From Clostridia bacterium (GTDB lineage Bacteria > Bacillota_A > Clostridia > Christensenellales > Aristaeellaceae), in NCBI GenBank assembly GCA_017397695.1, contig JAFQIF010000004.1:1-9244 (forward strand): a stretch of 9,244 nt of DNA, given 5' to 3'. Every line of letters starts with the position of its first letter. Position 1 is the stretch's first letter. This document shows positions 7,633 to 9,244 of the stretch, one piece after another. The notes beneath the pieces were generated by a model. That model searched no databases. It was not told the origin of the DNA and saw only the letters and a program-made list of their open reading frames with translations. The position numbers and the translations under genes were made by a program.

Positions 7633-8307
7633 ATGAACAACATCATCAACGACGCGAGCGTCAACGAGTGGTTCTCCCAGCAGATGGCCAGCCTCACGCC
7701 CATGAAAATGGTGCTGGCGCTTGCCATGGGCTTCGTGGTCGGCCTGATCATCGCCCTGGTTTATCGCAAGGCTTTCCGCGGTGTGCTCTATTCCCCGTCC
7801 TTTGCCACCACGCTCATCATGCTGTGCATGATCACCACTCCGGTTGTCATGTGTATCAAGTCCAACATCGCGCTGTCCATGGGTATGGTCGGTGCGCTGT
7901 CCATCGTTCGTTTCCGTACCGCGGTCAAGGATCCGCTGGACACCGCCTACATGTTCTGGGCGCTGACCATGGGCATCCTGCTGGGCGCTGAGCTCTACAC
8001 CATCGCGCTGGTCGTCGTCGCGGGCATCTCCATTGCGATGCTGGCCATGGCGTTCTTCCGTCTGCGTTCCCCGAACACCTTCCTGCTGGTTGCGCACTAT
8101 GACGCTGAGGCCGAGGAGTCTGTGATGGAGTTCGTGCGCCGCATCAAGGTGCAGCGCCTGCGCAGCAAGACTGTAACCCCGGGCGGCATTGAGCTGACCG
8201 TTGAAGTGCAGCTGCGTGAGCGCTTTGACATCGTGAACAAGCTGATGGACACCCAGGGCGTGCACACTGCGACCCTGATCGCCTGCCAGTCCGAGGCCGG
8301 CAACTAA
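7633..8307 (+). CDS. DUF4956 multi-pass membrane protein
   Basis: The 224-residue protein starts at an ATG 9 bases after AGGAGG (7618-7623). I recognise the DUF4956 family by its length, its layout and the motif GALSIVRFRTAVKDPLDTAY (87-106). Hydrophobic segments lie at about 24-43, 57-75, 78-92, 104-119 and 122-141, giving four or five membrane passes. A soluble C-terminal domain (about 148-224) follows, with alternating strand and helix character (GGIELTVEVQLRERFDIV, then a closing GVHTATLIACQ). The whole resembles MgtC/SapB: a short hydrophobic bundle with a conserved loop, then an ACT-like tail. That resemblance is my inference. Function is unknown. Its place between a CotH protein and a VTC polymerase suggests a membrane partner for one or both. 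Isoleucine is almost always ATC and leucine mostly CTG, as in groEL, hinting at good expression. Confidence 0.85.
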   Translation: MNNIINDASVNEWFSQQMASLTPMKMVLALAMGFVVGLIIALVYRKAFRGVLYSPSFATTLIMLCMITTPVVMCIKSNIALSMGMVGALSIVRFRTAVKDPLDTAYMFWALTMGILLGAELYTIALVVVAGISIAMLAMAFFRLRSPNTFLLVAHYDAEAEESVMEFVRRIKVQRLRSKTVTPGGIELTVEVQLRERFDIVNKLMDTQGVHTATLIACQSEAGN

Positions 8308-8320
8308 GGGCAGTGCCCTT
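8306..8320 (+). terminator. Short hairpin overlapping the DUF4956 stop codon (possible weak terminator or processing site)
   Basis: AAGGGC (8306-8311) pairs with GCCCTT (8315-8320) around a 3-base loop and is followed by only two more T before the sequence turns GC-rich. It is too weak to be a full terminator, but it could lower transcription into the polymerase gene or mark an mRNA processing point. It is also the first part of the repeat at 8308-8339. Confidence 0.3.
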
Positions 8321-8339
8321 TTCCGCTTCGCTTCGCGGC
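8308..8339 (+). repeat. Dispersed palindromic repeat, copy A
   Basis: This GC-rich element contains GGGCAGTGCCC and then CTTCGCTTCGCGGC (8326-8339). The last 14 bases are the exact reverse complement of 9205-9218, and the GGGCAGTG part resembles GGGGCCAGTG read from the minus strand at the window end. The two are best read as copies of one family in opposite orientation, flanking the VTC gene. CCGC and GCGG at 8323-8338 can form an internal hairpin. Confidence 0.55.
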
Positions 8340-8360
8340 TCCCTTAACCCGCTTTGTCCG

Positions 8361-8375
8361 GGCAGAGGGCCCTCC
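8361..8375 (+). repeat. Second copy of the GGCAGAGGGSCCTCC motif
   Basis: These 15 bases match 1484-1498 at 14 positions, although one site follows groEL and the other lies between DUF4956 and VTC. The core GAGGGCCCTC (8365-8374) is a perfect palindrome. No protein is encoded here. It is probably a short dispersed intergenic element. Confidence 0.5.
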
Positions 8376-8418
8376 AAAGCTAGGTAAGCGAAAACTCGTA
8401 AAGAAAAGGAGCGCCCCT

Positions 8419-9123
8419 ATGATCACACGCAACATCCCCCTGCGGCACGAGCTCAAGTACTTCATCTCCCCTGCGGAGATGACCGTCCTTCGCAGCGTTC
8501 TGACCCCGGTGATGCAGCTCGATCCCAACGGCGACGAGCACAACGAGTACCACATCCGCTCGCTGTACTTTGATACGATCAACGATGACGCGCTGGAAGA
8601 GAAGATCGCGGGCGTGGGCAACCGCAAAAAGTACCGCATCCGCATCTACAATCACTCCGACAAGGTTATCAAGCTCGAGTGCAAGAGCAAGTATGGCGAT
8701 CTGATTTCCAAGCAGTCCGTCACTATCCCCCGCGAGCTGGCCGATCAGCTGATTGCAGGAGATCCGGAAGGCCTGCAGCGCATGCGCCACCCGCTGTTCC
8801 ACGACATGTTCCGTGAGATGCGTACCAGGCTGCTGCGTCCTGCGGTCATCGTAGACTATGTGCGCGAAGCGTACATCCATCCTGCCGAAGAGGTTCGCGT
8901 GACGTTCGACAAGACGCTGCGCACGGGCCTGTTCTCGCACGACATGTTCAACAAGGATCTGCCCACCTATCCCGTCTTCGACGATCCTGTGGAGATTCTT
9001 GAGGTCAAGTACGACGAGTTCCTGCCCAGCCACATTCAGGCGATTCTCAGCGGCATCACCGCCCAGCGCAGCGCGATTTCCAAGTATACGCACTGCCGCA
9101 GGTACGAGAACAAAGAGTTCTGA
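8419..9123 (+). CDS. VTC-domain polyphosphate polymerase
   Basis: The 234-residue protein is a stand-alone VTC domain. AAGGAG (8406-8411) lies 7 bases before the ATG. The motifs expected of the tunnel-shaped triphosphate-binding fold are present in order: RHELKY (9-14), YHIRSLYFDT (44-53), KYRIRIYN (71-78), KLECKSK (85-91), RVTFDKTLR (160-168), ILEVKYDEFLP (193-203) and SKYTHCRRYE (221-230). By analogy with yeast Vtc4, R73 and R75 bind phosphate, E195 holds the metal, and K222 lies in the tunnel; this mapping is approximate. Vtc4 transfers the gamma phosphate of ATP to a growing polyphosphate chain. Unlike Vtc4, there is no SPX domain and no membrane segment. The protein is therefore cytosolic or membrane-recruited, perhaps by the DUF4956 product encoded 111 bases upstream. 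It is the last gene of the cassette, closed by a strong terminator. Confidence 0.9.
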   Translation: MITRNIPLRHELKYFISPAEMTVLRSVLTPVMQLDPNGDEHNEYHIRSLYFDTINDDALEEKIAGVGNRKKYRIRIYNHSDKVIKLECKSKYGDLISKQSVTIPRELADQLIAGDPEGLQRMRHPLFHDMFREMRTRLLRPAVIVDYVREAYIHPAEEVRVTFDKTLRTGLFSHDMFNKDLPTYPVFDDPVEILEVKYDEFLPSHIQAILSGITAQRSAISKYTHCRRYENKEF

Positions 9124-9127
9124 TCAC

Positions 9128-9161
9128 AAAAAGGTCTGCACGAAGCAGACCTTTTCTTTTT
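9128..9161 (+). terminator. Strong intrinsic terminator after the VTC gene
   Basis: A perfect 11-bp stem, AAAAGGTCTGC (9129-9139) with GCAGACCTTTT (9145-9155), has a 5-base loop and a T-rich tail to 9161. It begins 5 bases after the stop codon and closes the CotH-DUF4956-VTC unit. Confidence 0.93.
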
Positions 9162-9204
9162 GCTGCGCAATAGGAATATTTAGTTCACTAAGCAGCTTAA
9201 AACC

Positions 9205-9244
9205 GCCGCGAAGCGAAGAAGGGGTCTGGGGACACTGGCCCCAG
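9205..9244 (-). repeat. Dispersed palindromic repeat, copy B (cut by the window end)
   Basis: GCCGCGAAGCGAAG (9205-9218) is the exact reverse complement of 8326-8339. It is followed by a hairpin CTGGGG (9226-9231) with CCCCAG (9239-9244) that runs to the last base of the window. Compact GC-rich elements with GAAGCG and GGGGTC blocks are, from general knowledge, abundant between genes in GC-rich Clostridia. The element probably continues beyond the window. Confidence 0.55.

Noticed and set aside
7612..8265. 217-residue minus-strand frame rich in His, Gln and Asp
   Set aside because: It is the antisense of the DUF4956 gene; the composition follows from reading its codons backwards.
8380..9093. 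237-residue minus-strand frame
   Set aside because: It is antisense to the VTC gene, which has all family motifs in its own frame.

Overview
The window looks like chromosome of a GC-rich, Gram-positive, Clostridia-type bacterium (probably a gut Clostridiales relative; the species cannot be read from the sequence). Grounds: C/G-ending codons throughout, strong AGGAGG-type ribosome binding sites, sigma-A promoters, U-tailed intrinsic terminators, a GroEL ending in a GGMY-type tail, and a set of surface proteins typical of that group.

Layout. Positions 1-1429 hold the C-terminal 475 residues of GroEL, cut by the window edge, followed by an intrinsic terminator (1522-1555). A 405-base gap, with a plausible promoter near 1688-1716, leads to a secreted caspase-like (peptidase C14) protein with an EF-hand-like loop and a FlgD-type Ig domain at its C terminus (1835-3325). 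One base later the next gene ends, on the opposite strand: a patatin-like protein (4175-3327, probable TTG start) that has lost both catalytic residues. A 202-base divergent region then carries a good extended -10 promoter for a rightward three-gene cassette. The cassette consists of a membrane-anchored CotH-family kinase-like protein with three lamin-tail domains and a chitobiase-type domain (4378-7563), a DUF4956 membrane protein (7633-8307), and a VTC-type polyphosphate polymerase (8419-9123). A strong terminator follows at 9128-9161. The last 80 bases contain part of a dispersed palindromic repeat, and a relative in the opposite orientation lies between the DUF4956 and VTC genes.

How the genes may work together. 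The VTC domain family makes polyphosphate from ATP, CotH domains are atypical protein kinases, and DUF4956 is a multi-pass membrane protein of unknown function whose layout resembles MgtC to my eye. My inference is a phosphate-handling surface system. A cytosolic polymerase (VTC) would work at a membrane partner (DUF4956), and an outward-facing kinase-like protein (CotH) would modify or attach to the cell surface, possibly using exported polyphosphate. The flanking secreted caspase-like protein and the inactive patatin may belong to the same surface programme, but only position links them. This cassette is the best candidate here for an incompletely described system.
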